Positions 23,766-35,742 of a DNA stretch of 64,000 nucleotides are shown here, in pieces. Positions within the stretch are counted from its first letter, which is position 1; each line of letters starts with the position of its first letter. Under the pieces are notes generated by a model. That model was not told the origin of the DNA. It did no database searches and was given only the letters and a program-made list of their open reading frames with translations. Origin of the DNA: Hexactinellida sp. DTS-2022 (Eukaryota > Porifera > Hexactinellida). Location: positions 3,834,501 to 3,898,500 of the forward strand of contig JAPNXP010000001.1 of assembly GCA_028753945.1 (NCBI GenBank), written 5' to 3'. A program made the translations under genes and the position numbers.

Positions 23766-24935
23766 CGTGACCTACGTTATAATAAGGCCTGTTCATTAGT
23801 GTTAAATTTTGGACCAAGGATGTCGTTTAAGGAGATACAATGGAGCATTTTCGACACCCGATAACCCCCAATTTTTATTGCGTTTTTAGACATGACTTTT
23901 TGATAGGAACAAATTACAGTATTGTCACAATTCTCTAAAATGGAAATTTGAATTAGATATTGTTAGTTTAAAATAGCCTAATAGTGAATCCATACTAGTC
24001 AATATAAATTCTAGCTATTTACTCTATTAGGCGCAAGTTCTGTTATAGTGCAAGTTTCACTCTACTACATTAGTACATGGGATTATGCCACACAGAATTT
24101 GCGATATCGATTTGATTCTTTTTTTCTATAGATTTTCAAATAATCACTCGATTTTATCAGAAATTTGGCATTATATAATTATTAACTCTATAACTTTGTA
24201 TTAAAGTTGAAAATCGACACGGCATAATTTCAAGAACAACTGACAAGGATCATTTTTGAGGGATAATTTTTTTCTCTCCGACTTATACTTTTTGAGATAT
24301 GCGAGCTATACAAAGGTCACTATCCTGAAATCTTGAGATTTTTTTTTTACAAAATGACGGTGACTTTGACCTTTAGTGAAGTGAAAAAGGTCAAAATAGT
24401 TACAAATTTCGAATTTTGCTTCCAGAATCGGAAACCCGGCATATCAATGTAGATTTGGAAATGCTAATTCATTAAATATGGTATTTAAGTATTTTTGTAT
24501 AAATGCTCCATTGTATCTCCTTAAGTCAATTGATTATTTTACAATAAATGTTATAGTTAGAGATATATAACCAAGTATGTAGTAATCTAGAACGAAAAAT
24601 ATGAATGCCTTGCTACCTTTGAGCGGTTCGCGTCGAAAATACTCTAAAAATAAAGAAAGTTAAACCTAATTAGTTCTTATTGTTCTTCAAATGTTTATTT
24701 GCTAAAAATTTATATTCACTTTCATGTTTTCTTTAATATTTTGTACTTTAGCAACAATAATTTACTTCAAATGTGCTTGGTATTAAACCCAATAATATTC
24801 ACTTCTTCTGGATTACTACTTGGTTATATATCTCTAACTATAACATTTATTGTAAAAAGAATCAATGGACTTAAACGACATCCATGGTCCAAAATTTAAC
24901 ACTAATGAACAGGTCTTATTATAACTTAGGTCACG
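23766..24935. mobile_element. CGTGACC foldback element with 7-bp duplication
   Basis: The left end CGTGACCTACGTTATAATAA and the inverted right end TTATTATAACTTAGGTCACG lead into long inverted arms (TTTAAACGACATCC..., AGGAGATACAATGGAGCATT). The right flank TGCCACC matches the interrupted tandem-unit sequence on the left. The hAT MITE 22297-23760 later inserted across the left junction. Confidence 0.8.
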
Positions 24936-25746
24936 TGCCACCAAAGGAACATGCGTCGGCACAGCTGCAATTTTGGATTTTATTATTATTATTATTGGTC
25001 CGTATCCTCTCCACAGAACAGAGTTGTATTAACTAAGAGCCCAAATTTTCAGGATATGTGTCTCATGGGTTACAGATGTGCACCTGGGGTCAGGATTTTT
25101 TACTACATTTTTATGGACACATTTCTACACTTGTTTAATGTTAGAAAAGGAACAATAGATAGTACCCAAATAATAAATTAACATTCATTCGATAGAGAAT
25201 TTAATTCTACACCTTTTGACAGTGCACGAAATTTCAAATTGGGTTAACTTTGTGCCACAATTGAGTTGCAAATTCCCTTTGTTTACTAACACTCCAGTTC
25301 AATTGAAAGTGTTAAATTTAATTTAATTGTTTCAACTCGAAATTAATATATTGATTCAACTTGTGAGATCGGTTAGGCTTCTATTTTCTAAATGAAAACT
25401 AAGAATTTACTTATCATAACAACGACAGATTTTGTGATTATATTTACTTCTGTGAAAATATTCTTGCACAATGGATATTGCAGTCAGAAGCCGTTTCCAG
25501 TCGAAACGCGTTTCGACTAGTTGGAACGTGTTTCGACTGCTTTTCTAGTCCAAATGCGTTTCCAATCTTATTTCTTTATCATGGGTATTTATTAAGTCAA
25601 CTGTAAATAAATTAAACATCTAATTAGCTTAATTTAATGAGCAGAAATATATCTTGTAATATTTAATCTAATGCTAATAAATTACTCCACACCTCTGTAT
25701 AATTTGGAAATTGAGATATTTTAATATAAAGCACTCCAAATTTAAC

Positions 25747-27291
25747 ATATACGATGCAACAAAGTTGCATGCAACTTTGTTGCATCGTGTATGTTAAATT
25801 TTGCATACAACATTGTTGCATGCAATAAAGTTGTACCGTATATGTCGATTGTTGCACGCAATATTGTTGCATGCAACATGTTGCATGGAAATTGGACATG
25901 TTCAATTTTCTTGCAACATTGTTGCACGAAAATATGGCATTTCAGTATATATTTTTCATATTATTTTCGTTTGCATTTTTTCACATACTCAAAACAATTG
26001 AAAAATTCACATGTTCATTAGTCATGACTTTCTAGTGTACCTATTTAATTTACTACTTACTTTCTCAATACTCTTATTCAAGCCACCTATGATGCGAGCA
26101 CAATTGTATATATTATAATTTTGAGCACGGTTTTAAAAACACTGATCGTATTGCTGCATATTCTTTTCCTAGAAATACTACACATCTTAATTTATCCACG
26201 ACCTATTAACGACACTTTTTGATTTTTGAATGAATCTAGAAAATATGGATTAGACACTTTGGGATTGCACATGTACTAACCATTGTAACTCTAAGGTTCG
26301 GGTAAATTCTAGTTATGGGCAGCTCCCGGACGACAGTGCCCGAATAAGGGAGGTTTGGATGTAAGTATATATAAATATCCAGTTCTAACTAAGAATACCA
26401 AAATGGCTATAGCTTATTACTGGACAGACGATCCATCCTTACAAAATTTATATAACTGAATGTGTTAACTAAAAAATTTATTTCATCAATAGATGAAATG
26501 CACTTTGCGTTTCTCAATTTTGATCCAATCCTTAACCCATGAGATCTCAATTTGCGTTGACGGGTCAAATGCAATTTCCTCCGGCGAAGTATAATAATTT
26601 GGAATGCGGAAACGACAACGTTTGTTTATCCACAATAATTAATTGGAAAATAACAAATCCATTGGGATTACACGTATAGTACTAATTTAAAATAATATTT
26701 TTACAATGTGTAATAAAGGAATTTCCATGCAACAATGTTGCACGAAAATGATTGTTGCATGCAACTTGTCAGACGAAAATTGTGTTGCATGCAACATATT
26801 GCTTACAACATTGTTGCACCGTGTCAGTGGCGGCGCCAGGGCGCCGCCACTGGGGGGGCACCAGATGGGCAAACCTCAACCCAGGGGGGGCACACCTTTT
26901 TAGAAAAAAACGTAGGAATTCATAGTTTCCGTCGAGAATCGAGAATCCATATATTTTCCCAATATAGTATAAAAAACTAATCACAATTTGCCCAAAACTC
27001 CAAGAATTTAACACTTACATTTATTGGGCATTCATGTTTGAAGACTCTGATGGATCTTGTTGTTCATGTTCAATATTGTTCATATTTCGCCAAAAATATC
27101 TGAGAATATTTGTTTTCCAAAGAATCTTTCAAAAGTGTGCCCCCCTTGCGGGGGGGCACCATTTTCCCGTGGGGGGGCACATGCCCCCCCTGGCCCCCCC
27201 TGGCGCCGCCACTGCACCGTGTATGTTACCTTGTTGATGCAACTTTATTGCGTGCAACAGTTGCATGCAACAATGTTGCATCGTGTATGCT
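25747..27291. mobile_element. TTGCATGCAA palindrome-rich foldback element
   Basis: The ends CATATACGATGCAACAAAG and the inverse of TTGTTGCATCGTGTATG are inverted repeats. Both ends and an internal block (26720-26820) are made of nested palindromes such as GCAACAATGTTGC and TTGCATGCAA. The many tiny ORFs rich in LHAT/CNMLH repeats on both strands are translations of these palindromes. The hAT MITE 26825-27214 is nested inside. Confidence 0.75.
26825..27214. mobile_element. hAT MITE, CAGTGGCGGCGCC ends
   Basis: It is 390 bp, with ends CAGTGGCGGCGCCAGGG and the inverse of CCCTGGCGCCGCCACTG. A perfect 8-bp duplication CACCGTGT flanks it (26817-26824 and 27215-27222). It has strong G-runs next to both ends. 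Members with related ends are at 33919-34259 and 42273-42388. Confidence 0.95.
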
Positions 27292-27589
27292 GGGCTTAAA
27301 TATAATGTAACTTGAATTTGAATCCAATCGTAACTGAACACAAATATAAGAGCAGTATATACTACAAAGCAGAAATGTTGACTTGTGAAGGACTGATATG
27401 ATTGGACACAGTTGCTATTAGTATTCATCTTATGATTGAAGTTAATGAAGCATAAATCGGTTCTGAAATAAACAACACAGCCCAGCCCGCCTATATAACA
27501 ATATAGGTATCGATCTTTCATAATAAAACCCATTGCTTTGTTCAACAAGAAGATTCGCTTGTTGGCATGTCAAGCCGTGAAAGGTTCAA

Positions 27590-29127
27590 TGTTCAATTCT
27601 ATCTAAACGAAATGAACTCAATCTTCAAAAGAAAATTGAACTAATTAAGAACTATCAGCGTCAATTGGCAGAAAAATGTAAAATTGGGAAAACCCAGGTA
27701 GCATCTATACTAAAGCGAAAAGCTGAATACTTGGCTGCTTTGAGGAAAATAGGAAAGGGGACAGAAAGAGGCATTGCTATTCAAACGAATGTAATATTAT
27801 AGACACTGCTTGACTGCTATGTGGGATTGGTTTCAATGCGCTCGATCAATGAATATACCGATCTCTGGACCAATGATTCAAGAAAAAGCATTAGAATTTG
27901 CAACATCTCTAGGTATAAATTAATTTAAGGCATCTAATGGATGGCTTTGTTGGTTTAATCAGCGTCATAACTTGGCGTGTGGGAAAATGAGTGGAGAACG
28001 AGGATCAGTTGATGAGAACACTGTAATTAATTGGAAATAAAAATTACCTTTTATATGGTGTGTTTACCAACCACGTGATATTTTCAATATTTTATCGTGC
28101 TCTTCCAGACAAAACTATGCATGCTCGAGCAAATGACCCTACTGGTGGGAAACACTCAAAGATCGAGTAACTTGTTTGCTATGTGTAAATGCATTAGGAG
28201 AATTTGAGCGACCATTTATTATTGGCCACTCTTTAAATCCAAGATACTTCAAGAATATTCCAACATACCATTTACCTGTGACCTATCGTGCTATCAAGAA
28301 AGCTTGGATGACTAGTCAGTTATATCACGAGTGGCTAAACGTATTTGACACAAGATTGAGTACACAGGATCGGCATATCTTATTATTCTTGGACAATGCT
28401 CCCTGCCATCCTTCAGGAGATTTCCTAACCAACATTAAATTGGTATTTTTACCCGAAAATACTACGTCCGTTCTACAGCCACTTGATCAGGGTATTATCC
28501 AGAACCTGAAGCTACACTATCGGAAACTGCTTCTCCAGCGTGTGCTTAGTCACATTAACGACAACAATTCAGCAGAAACAATTGCTCGAAACATTAACAT
28601 CCTGGATGCTTGTCGATGGATAGCAACTGCTCTCAAAGAAGTGCGTCTCATTACTGTACAAAAGTGTTTTCAAGATGTGGGCTAAGATTCGATCAGAATG
28701 ACGGAGTACATAATGATCAAGAAGATAAAGACATTGAAACAGTTGGTGAATTGCTCAAAATAGCCACGTACCGAATATCTTCGATAATATCTTTATAGAT
28801 TCCCCGGTATATGCTTGAATTGATGAAGAATTCCAATTACGGATAATTTAGGAGATTGGGAATCACGCATTCTGGAGAATTTGACACGAAAAGAAAATAA
28901 TGAGAATTATAGCTCTGATGAAGAAACAATCCAACCGCCAGAAATTGAGAAAGCTTCATTGGAGATGCTTTGTCTTGAGTCCAAAATATCCAATATTTCT
29001 TAAAAGAGCAATCTATGACAGAGGAATATAATGTAATCGCTTCTCTTGTAGACAAGATAAATCAAAAGGCTATTCAAGCATTCACAGAAAATTGTAAACA
29101 ATCTAAGTTGGATTCCTTTATGAAATA
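27590..29127 (+). pseudogene. Tigger/pogo transposase, decayed
   Basis: The N-terminal CENP-B-type helix-turn-helix remains (KIELIKNYQRQLAEKCKIGK, TQVASILKRK), followed by PISGPMIQEKALEFATSLGI. The catalytic domain is open from 28176 to 28685. It has FIIGHSLNPRYFKNI, HILLFLDNAPCH (second Asp) and TTSVLQPLDQGIIQNLK (third Asp). Near 28087 the expected ADETG block carrying the first Asp is missing and the frame shifts, so it cannot be active. Pieces of the acidic C-terminus run to about 29127 (KLDSFMK and stop). The right terminal repeat of the element follows at about 29160-29252. Confidence 0.88.
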
Positions 29128-29159
29128 ATCAAATTAATAATATTAAATATTTCATAATT

Positions 29160-29252
29160 AATAGGCTAGAAATTTTTCAGAAATACGAGCACCCCGAAAT
29201 TACGGCCATATTTTTTGGTCCCATGGGTGGTCGTATTTCTGAGGTTCCACTG
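29160..29252 (+). repeat. Right terminal region of the Tigger element
   Basis: Read inward from 29252 on the minus strand, it begins CAGTGGAACCTCAGAAATAC. This is a pogo/Tigger-type end followed by TA. CAGAAATACGA occurs again inverted at 29178, giving a small hairpin. The matching left end was not found. Confidence 0.75.
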
Positions 29253-29861
29253 TAATTGTCAATAAATAAATGACATTTCTCAATTAGATTAAATATTACA
29301 AGATATCATTAAGCTAATTCGATATTTAATTTATTTACAGTTGACTTAATAAATACCCATGATAAAGAAATAAGATTGGAAACGCATTTGGACTGCAACA
29401 GATACACTGACAGATCTAATTCTAATGAATTCGCTCTGTGTTTAACTTTTGGAGACGGTTCCGATTAGATTATTGGGGTTATCGAGTGCGCTGAATTCAA
29501 ATATAATAGTGAAATTCAAATTAGATTAATAATTATTAAAATAATTGAACTTAAATTATTTTGCTGTTCATAATTATGGTGTTAAATAATTAATAAATAA
29601 ATTAAATATTCTACTAATTAGCTAAATTTCATTAATCTCAGAGATGATACAAGATAGAAACAAACTTTCAATTGATCAATTGGTCTTTATGCCATGTACC
29701 ACCTCTACAAGTAGGTCTTAACACCTTGAGGTGATGATGACATCATAAAAAAATGTGTTTTACAATTTTGTGAATTATATAATTCGTTGGTGTTGGGTGA
29801 TCAGTGATCACCCAACACACACACATAAAAAATGCTGAGTCATCAACTAATATATTCTAGT

Positions 29862-30628
29862 CAGTGTTTGCATGCGCTGTGTCCAGTGCAGCGCAAATGC
29901 GCTGCGCTGCAGTGCATTAAGCGCAGCGCTACATTGACTTCCAGCGAAGCGCTGCGCAGCGCTATCTTGATTTCCAGCGCAGCGCATTTCAGGATTTATG
30001 CCCTTAAACAGTTCTTTAAAACACGAGGGGCAAATACCTATCAATTATTTAATTCAGCAATTAATGAGAATATCCAAAAATCCTTCAATAGTTTTAATGT
30101 TGCACTCAGTAAATAAAAGTAATATATTCATATCTATTTCGTAACTACGTCATTTTTAATTAGATATTTGTCTTTGCTTGATTATTACAAAATGAGAGAA
30201 ACCAAATGAAAACATGTTTAACTTAAGACTATTTAATTTGAATACGAAATACTGGTGGAAGGCCGAAGGAATAGTATGTACGTTCAAAGTTTACGAAATA
30301 GGCTACTAACACTAATGAATTCGTAATAAATTACTTATATTAACTAGAGTTATTGATAGTTATACAAATTTACATGATTATGACTATAGACACAAGAAGT
30401 ATATTAGTTAGGGAAAATTTGTTACTTTGCGCTAGCCCGCCCACCCCGTAGGCACAGTAGTCTTTATAATATGATATATATATATATATATGATATGATA
30501 ACCTAATATGAAATTGGAGCGCAGCGCAGCGGGGATCCAAAAGAATTAACAACGCAGCGCGGCGGGCACCCAAAAATTAGAAGCGCAGCGCAGCGGGGTT
30601 TGAATAGAACCAGCGCTTGCAAACACTG
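29862..30628. mobile_element. hAT element with dense GCGCAGC subterminal repeats
   Basis: It is 767 bp, with ends CAGTGTTTGCATGCGCTG and the inverse of CAGCGCTTGCAAACACTG. A perfect 8-bp duplication ATTCTAGT flanks it (29854-29861 and 30629-30636). The outer 120 bp on both sides is packed with GCAGCGC/GCGCTGC motifs, probably transposase-binding sites. No transposase ORF is present. Confidence 0.93.
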
Positions 30629-31989
30629 ATTCTAGTCAAACTTGAATATCTCTAAAATGAAGTGAGCTAAATGGAAACTTCCACCACTCTAAGGGTTGAT
30701 GCCTTCTGAAACACCTTTCTGAATAATTTAACACCTTCATAGTGATGATGACATGGCGAAAAAACCCATAATTGCAGTTGTGGAGACAGCATTTTCCTTG
30801 GAGGCACAATCAATTACCCAACCGGTAGCCACAAAAATATAGTGCAACCAAATGGAAATGCGTCGGCACAGCTGAAATTTTGGATTTTTTTTAAATTAAG
30901 TGTCCGTAGATCCTCTACAGAGCAGAGTTTTATTAACTAAGAAATTAAATTTTGTACCTGGGGTCACGATTTATTATTAGCATTTTTTGGAGACATTATT
31001 ACATCTATTCAAAGTTATAAAAGGAACAATAAATAGTCCGCGAATATTCAATTTATATGCACACGATAAAAATTTAATTCTACACTTTGTCACAGTGCAC
31101 GAATTATAAAATTGCGCTTCGTTTGTGTCAAAATTTAGTTGCAAATTTGTTTTGTTTGCTAACACTTCAGTAATTGAAAGTGTTTAATCTAATTATATTG
31201 TTACAACTTGTGATAATTATATTGATCCAACTTGTGAGATCGAATAGCATTCTATTTTCCAATTGAAAACTAGGAATATACATTCCATAACAACGACTGA
31301 TTATGTGATTAAATTTCATTCTGCAAGAATACTCTTGCTGAGTCTTGCACCATTAATATACTGACCTAATTAATTATAATTAATTATAATTAATGAGTCT
31401 TTATTTGAATTATAAAGATGCTTGCAAATTGTTTATTAGGGGATATTATCGAGTGTGCAGAAAATATAAATTTGGTAGCCAAATTAATTTTATTTACTAT
31501 TTAAGACAAATTAAAAAACATAATAAATTTAAGTTGGACATTGAAATTGGTATCAAATTATTCATCATTTAATAATTATTTATACTAAATTGGTAAATAA
31601 CATTAATCTCAGAGATGATACAAGAAAGAAACAAATTTGAAATTTATAAATTGATCCTTATGCCACATAACACCTCTACAAATGGGTCTTGACACCTTGA
31701 GGTGATGATGACATCGTAAAAAAAATGTGTTTTACAATTTTGTTAATTCTATATTTAGAATGGGTTGGTTGGAGTTGGGTGAACACCCAATAGGCACATA
31801 AAAAATGCTGACTCATCACCTATTATATTATATTTATACTTGAATATCTCTGAAATGAAGTTAAAAAAACGAAACTTCCAACTCTCAGAGTCGTTCCCCC
31901 GAAACACCTTTCTGAAATGGTTTAACACCTCTATAGTGATGATGACATGGCGAAAAATTCTAAAATTCCAGCTGTGCTGACAGCCTATT

Positions 31990-32640
31990 ACTATAATAAG
32001 ACTATCAATGGAATTACGTAATTTCTAACCTAGGATTTATACTAGAAATGAAATTAAGTTAAGGAATCTAGGATTTTGGTTCTGCCTAACGATGAGATTT
32101 AATATGTAATTATTGCTATTAATTAAACTAATAATTCACCAACCCAGCTCCTGCAAAATGAATTGTTTATGGTGAGATGTATAAAAGTTTCTTACTACTA
32201 TCAGTTAAATCCAATATTTTGCAACCCTGCATTTACCCCTGCATAATAATGGTTTCATGGAGAGAATAAGACCGCGAAGCGTCTTATTCTCATCTTTAAA
32301 CCATTATTATAGAGATTAAATCCTGAGTTAGTAAATTACTTTGCAATACAATTTACTGAAATAATTAAATTGCGTATAATTTACCAACGACAGGTTTCAA
32401 TTCATTTGAGCTAACAAGCGAACCTTTTAATATAGCTGAACAAGCTACCCTTAAGAATTATTGAGCTATCAATTAACTAATATTGAGCAATAAGAATAAC
32501 TTACACAACATAATTTCCCAAACAAATTACAGTAACTAATCACAACCCAAAATGAATTTTAGGTACGGGTTATTAAGTCATAGTGTGTAATCCACTAGCC
32601 ACAGGTGAACTCATTATTAACTGAAGACTGCCCAAGGCTT
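31990..32640. repeat. Interspersed repeat R2, copy 2
   Basis: It is collinear with 1380-2110: same order of CAGCTCCTGCAAAAT, GACCGCGAAGCG and AACCCAAAATGAATTT blocks. No coding region was found. Confidence 0.6.
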
Positions 32641-33299
32641 TTTCTGCAAATAGGATATACCGTAGTTCATTGTATTTAATATTTAGATATAAGTGATTCG
32701 AAATCTAAAAAGAGCACAATAATATCTAAACATGCTACAATTTTTGAAAAAATTCATCAAGGATTCGACAAAAAGTGATTACACACTCTTTTTCTTATAA
32801 TCAATATAACAGACCTACCATAAGAATAAACCTTTGTTTCTCAACATGAACAAATACGATTATAGTGTTACTTATCAGATCTTCAAAGTTTGAACAATTC
32901 TGCATCAGGATAAAAAAGTTACGTTGATATTAAAAAATCGACAAATCTGTTTTAGATTAACCATGGATTACCAGAAATAAAATTTATTTGAGTTATATCT
33001 ATCACAACTCTATAATAGCCTGACCAAATATCCTAAAAGTTATTATTTAGTATAATGTCTTCTTATGGCTATTTCCACAGAGAAATTTAAATAATCCTAT
33101 ATACAAAAGCTAGTGGCAGCCAAGTGGAGCATTTCACTTTTCTGCTACGTCATCATCACAAATTTTGAAAATTTCGTTTTTTTTATTTAAATCGATGGAG
33201 TGTACAAAATCATCTCTAAATCCGTATTTACACGAAATTTGAATGAATTTATCGACCACTTTTCCAAATGTCACGTTTTAAGAATCTGGGCAGTGTACG
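32641..33299. other. Intronic A+T-rich sequence, nothing recognised
   Basis: I see no ORF, terminal repeat or internal repetition in this stretch of the PKC intron. Confidence 0.5.
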
Positions 33300-33420
33300 G
33301 TTAAAGGCCGCGATGAGGCCGTTAATTTGCATCGCGTAGTGCCTAACACGAACGAACAAAAGTCGCGAAACGACTTTTGTGAGAAAGTGATCCATCTCGA
33401 AGCGACCGAGAGCGAAGGAC
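33300..33420 (+). repeat. Family 2 hairpin tail abutting a family 1 start
   Basis: A GCGAAGCG-type tail (GCGTAGTGCCTAACACGAAC, AAGCGACCGAGAGCGAAGG) ends in CTCG. The TC of that end is shared with the start of the family 1 element at 33421. Confidence 0.65.
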
Positions 33421-33845
33421 TCGTATTATTAAAACACAAACCTGTGTGCATATGTGTATATATTTGTTTGTATATTCCGTGTTGATTGAAGAAACTGGAC
33501 GGTTTCCAAATCTGATTTTTGGCATATAGGGGTAACTTTTGGCCCCCGCCAACAAGTTGAGGTTTGTACTCGAAATTTCTAATACCTCGCAAGCTACGAT
33601 GTCATTGTCACATTTTGAGAAGCGTGAAAAGTCACTTAATCGCCATAATTCGTAGATTGCCAATATGCTTACTCATTATCACATGATGACATAATCATTA
33701 AAATTTCACAATGTTAAATTTACTATTATAGGCCTATTAAGTTTTATAATCAATGTTAAAAGTATATAAACCACACACCATGGGCTAAGCGGTTGGTGTG
33801 TGGATATGTTCTGCCGCGAACCGACTAGTAAGCGAAGCATGCTAG
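33421..33845 (+). mobile_element. Helitron-like element, family 1, internally deleted
   Basis: It starts TCGTATTATTAAAACACAAA and ends in a hairpin tail (GGTTGGTGTGTGG, GAACCGACTAGTAAGCGAAG) terminating GCTAG before T. It is 425 bp, shorter than the 500-508-bp copies. Confidence 0.75.
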
Positions 33846-33918
33846 TTATAACAGAAATAAAAATGGATTATCGTACATTATATCCAAGTAATTATGTAAT
33901 TACAATATATGTGGCAGT

Positions 33919-34259
33919 CAGTGGCGGCGGAATTAAAGATTTTTTATGGGGGCAGAAAATCGTAGCAGAAAATTATAGCGATTGTTGGTATATAATTATA
34001 ATAAGTGCTACTTAATAGTAAGACAAAGTCGAATTTACTACTTAAAGTGGAAATTATATTAGGACAGCTTTCACAGGCAATAAACAGTATTTCTGGATTT
34101 GATGTGTAAATACAAAATTTGCTTTTAGCCAGGCAAAGATTAAACAAGTATATCACAGTGCTTGACCTATAATCCTATACAAGACTGAACTTTAGGGGGG
34201 CTAAGCCCTCTTAGAATTATCTTCAGGGGGCTATAACCCCCGTGGTTCCGCCGCCACTG
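33919..34259. mobile_element. hAT MITE, CAGTGGCGGCGG ends
   Basis: The ends are CAGTGGCGGCGGAA and the inverse of TTCCGCCGCCACTG. The flanking 8 bp GTGGCAGT (33911-33918) and GTGTCAGT (34260-34267) differ at one position. Confidence 0.88.
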
Positions 34260-34311
34260 GTGTCAGTGTATTAGAGAGCTTAGTGAGTATGCGTACACAC
34301 CATTTAGGTTT

Positions 34312-35228
34312 GGTGCATATGTTGCAGTGTATAGGCACTTTTGGTGTACATGCATGTACACCAGTGCACATGCATGTACACTGATAAGTTGGTGTACATG
34401 CATGTACACCGGTGTATATGCACTTTATGAACTATATTGGCTACAAGTGTATATACACCGGTGTATACGCACTTTTATCCATTTTTTATGCAAATGGGTG
34501 CTTAGAAATGTAAACTAGTATATTGTGAATTCCTGTGTATCTAAGTTATGATATAACATTGATTCTGAAATTGTACATATATTCCCTCGATGTTATATAG
34601 CTAGTATTATACATACGCATGTACTATATTATGACATACGGCCCGTGTAAATTACTTTGATAAAATTGCAATCATTAGATTTTCACAAATGCAATTGTAA
34701 GTTGCATTGCTGGGAATATAATTAGAATTAACTTCAAAGAATTTGTGTTTATTGAAATGCATTGCATGATTATAATTGTATCTTATCAATTAGAATCAAA
34801 TGTTATACAGTCGAAACCGGTTTATTCTAAACAATTAATTTCATGGAAATGAAGTAAGAAAAATCCGATAGTTAGAATAAACCGATTGAAGATAAAACAA
34901 AATTGGAATTTCTTACACATTTAGAATAAATAGAAAACGATTAGTTACGAAAAACTGGGATTAGAAAAACCTGTTTCGACTGAATCATAACTAGATAGAT
35001 ACACAGGAATTCACAATACTTAATTAAAATTCATAAGCATGCATCGACATAAAAAATGGATAAAAGTGCATATACACTGCAACATAAATACACTTGCAGC
35101 CAATATAATTCATTAAGTGCATATACACCGGTGTACATGCATGTACATCAACTTATCAGTGTACATGCATGTGCACTGGTGTACATGCATGTACAACAAA
35201 AGTGCATATACACTGCAACATGTGTACC
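34312..35228. mobile_element. Foldback element built from GTACATGCATGTAC palindromes
   Basis: Left arm 34312 to about 34560 and right arm about 34985-35228 are inverted copies (GTTGCAGTGTATA, AAGTGCATATACACCGGTG, ATCATAACT..ACACAGGAATTCAC). Each arm carries several perfect palindromes such as TGTACATGCATGTACA. The loop holds the TA-type MITE 34808-34982. There is no gene. Confidence 0.85.
34808..34982. mobile_element. Tigger/mariner-type MITE
   Basis: The ends are CAGTCGAAACCGG and the inverse of CCTGTTTCGACTG, with TA on the left and a mutated AA on the right. It is related to 4073-4241. Confidence 0.75.
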
Positions 35229-35284
35229 CTAAATATTATTTTAGCGTTTATGTTATGGGTTGTTTTCCTACCATTATATTTTAA

Positions 35285-35742
35285 ACTAACGCGTTCGCTT
35301 GCTAGGTCGCTTCGCAACAGAACGTACCCACTCACCAATCGATTAGAGGTTGGTGTGTGGATTATATACTTCTAACATTGGTTATAAAACGTAAATAGCC
35401 CTATAATAGTGAAATTAAACAATTTGAAATTTTAATTATTACGTCATCATGGGGTAATGAGTAAGCATATTGATAATCTGGTGTGACCAACGTGAGCGCA
35501 TCATTAATGTGCATGTTCTATTAAAATTTTCAGGTCTTTATCTCTTAGAGGGTGCGAATTATGTGCGTATAAATTAATTTTCACGCTTCTGAAAATGTGA
35601 CATTGACGTCATAACTTGTCAAGTAGTGAGAAAATTTGCCTGGAAACCTAAACTTGTTTTGTTGTCGTCGGTAACAATAATTACCACCATATGCCAAAAA
35701 TCAGATTTGTAAACCGTCCAGTTTCTTTAATCAACTCGGAAT
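35285..35742 (-). mobile_element. Helitron-like family 1, truncated copy
   Basis: The minus-strand tail hairpins (CCACACACCAACC, GAAGCGACCTAGCAAGCG) and body match 17429-17928. The 5' start (TACTATTAAAA) is missing. Confidence 0.65.

Larger units (their letters stand above)
25480..29396. mobile_element. Composite insertion bounded by ~130-bp inverted repeats
   Basis: The left boundary (about 25550-25672: CCAAATGCGTTTCCAATC, then TTATTAAGTCAACTGTAAAT) is repeated inverted at 29284-29396. Outside it the left side has GCGTTTCGACT repeats. The block splits tandem unit 2. It contains the TTGCATGCAA foldback (25747-27291), a hAT MITE and a decayed Tigger. I could not identify a clear target-site duplication. 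Confidence 0.6.
21530..31985. repeat. ~1.2-kb tandem array (about 2.6 units), opened by insertions
   Basis: Three head-to-tail units start with TTCTATTTTC, a variable base pair, then TGAAAACTA, at 21530, 25378 and about 31245. Each continues through ATTCCATAACAACGAC, then GTTATCGAGTG, AACACCTTGAGGTGATGATGA, a GGTTGG..GTTGGGTGA block and the palindromic MITE-like piece with GGAGGCAC. Unit 1 is split by 22297-23760 and 23766-24935. Unit 2 is split by the roughly 25480-29396 block and by 29862-30628. Unit 3 is truncated near 31985. Subtracting the insertions leaves units of about 1.2 kb. No ORF was recognised in the unit. Confidence 0.75.

Noticed and set aside
25663..26021. Cys/His/Met-rich small ORFs on both strands (LHATMLH-like).
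   Set aside because: They are translations of TTGCATGCAA palindromes, not genes.
33278..33663. Minus-strand ORFs of 104-106 codons.
   Set aside because: They lie wholly in Helitron-like body and hairpin-tail sequence. The corresponding region at 51518-51785 gives similar ORFs only because it is the same repeat.
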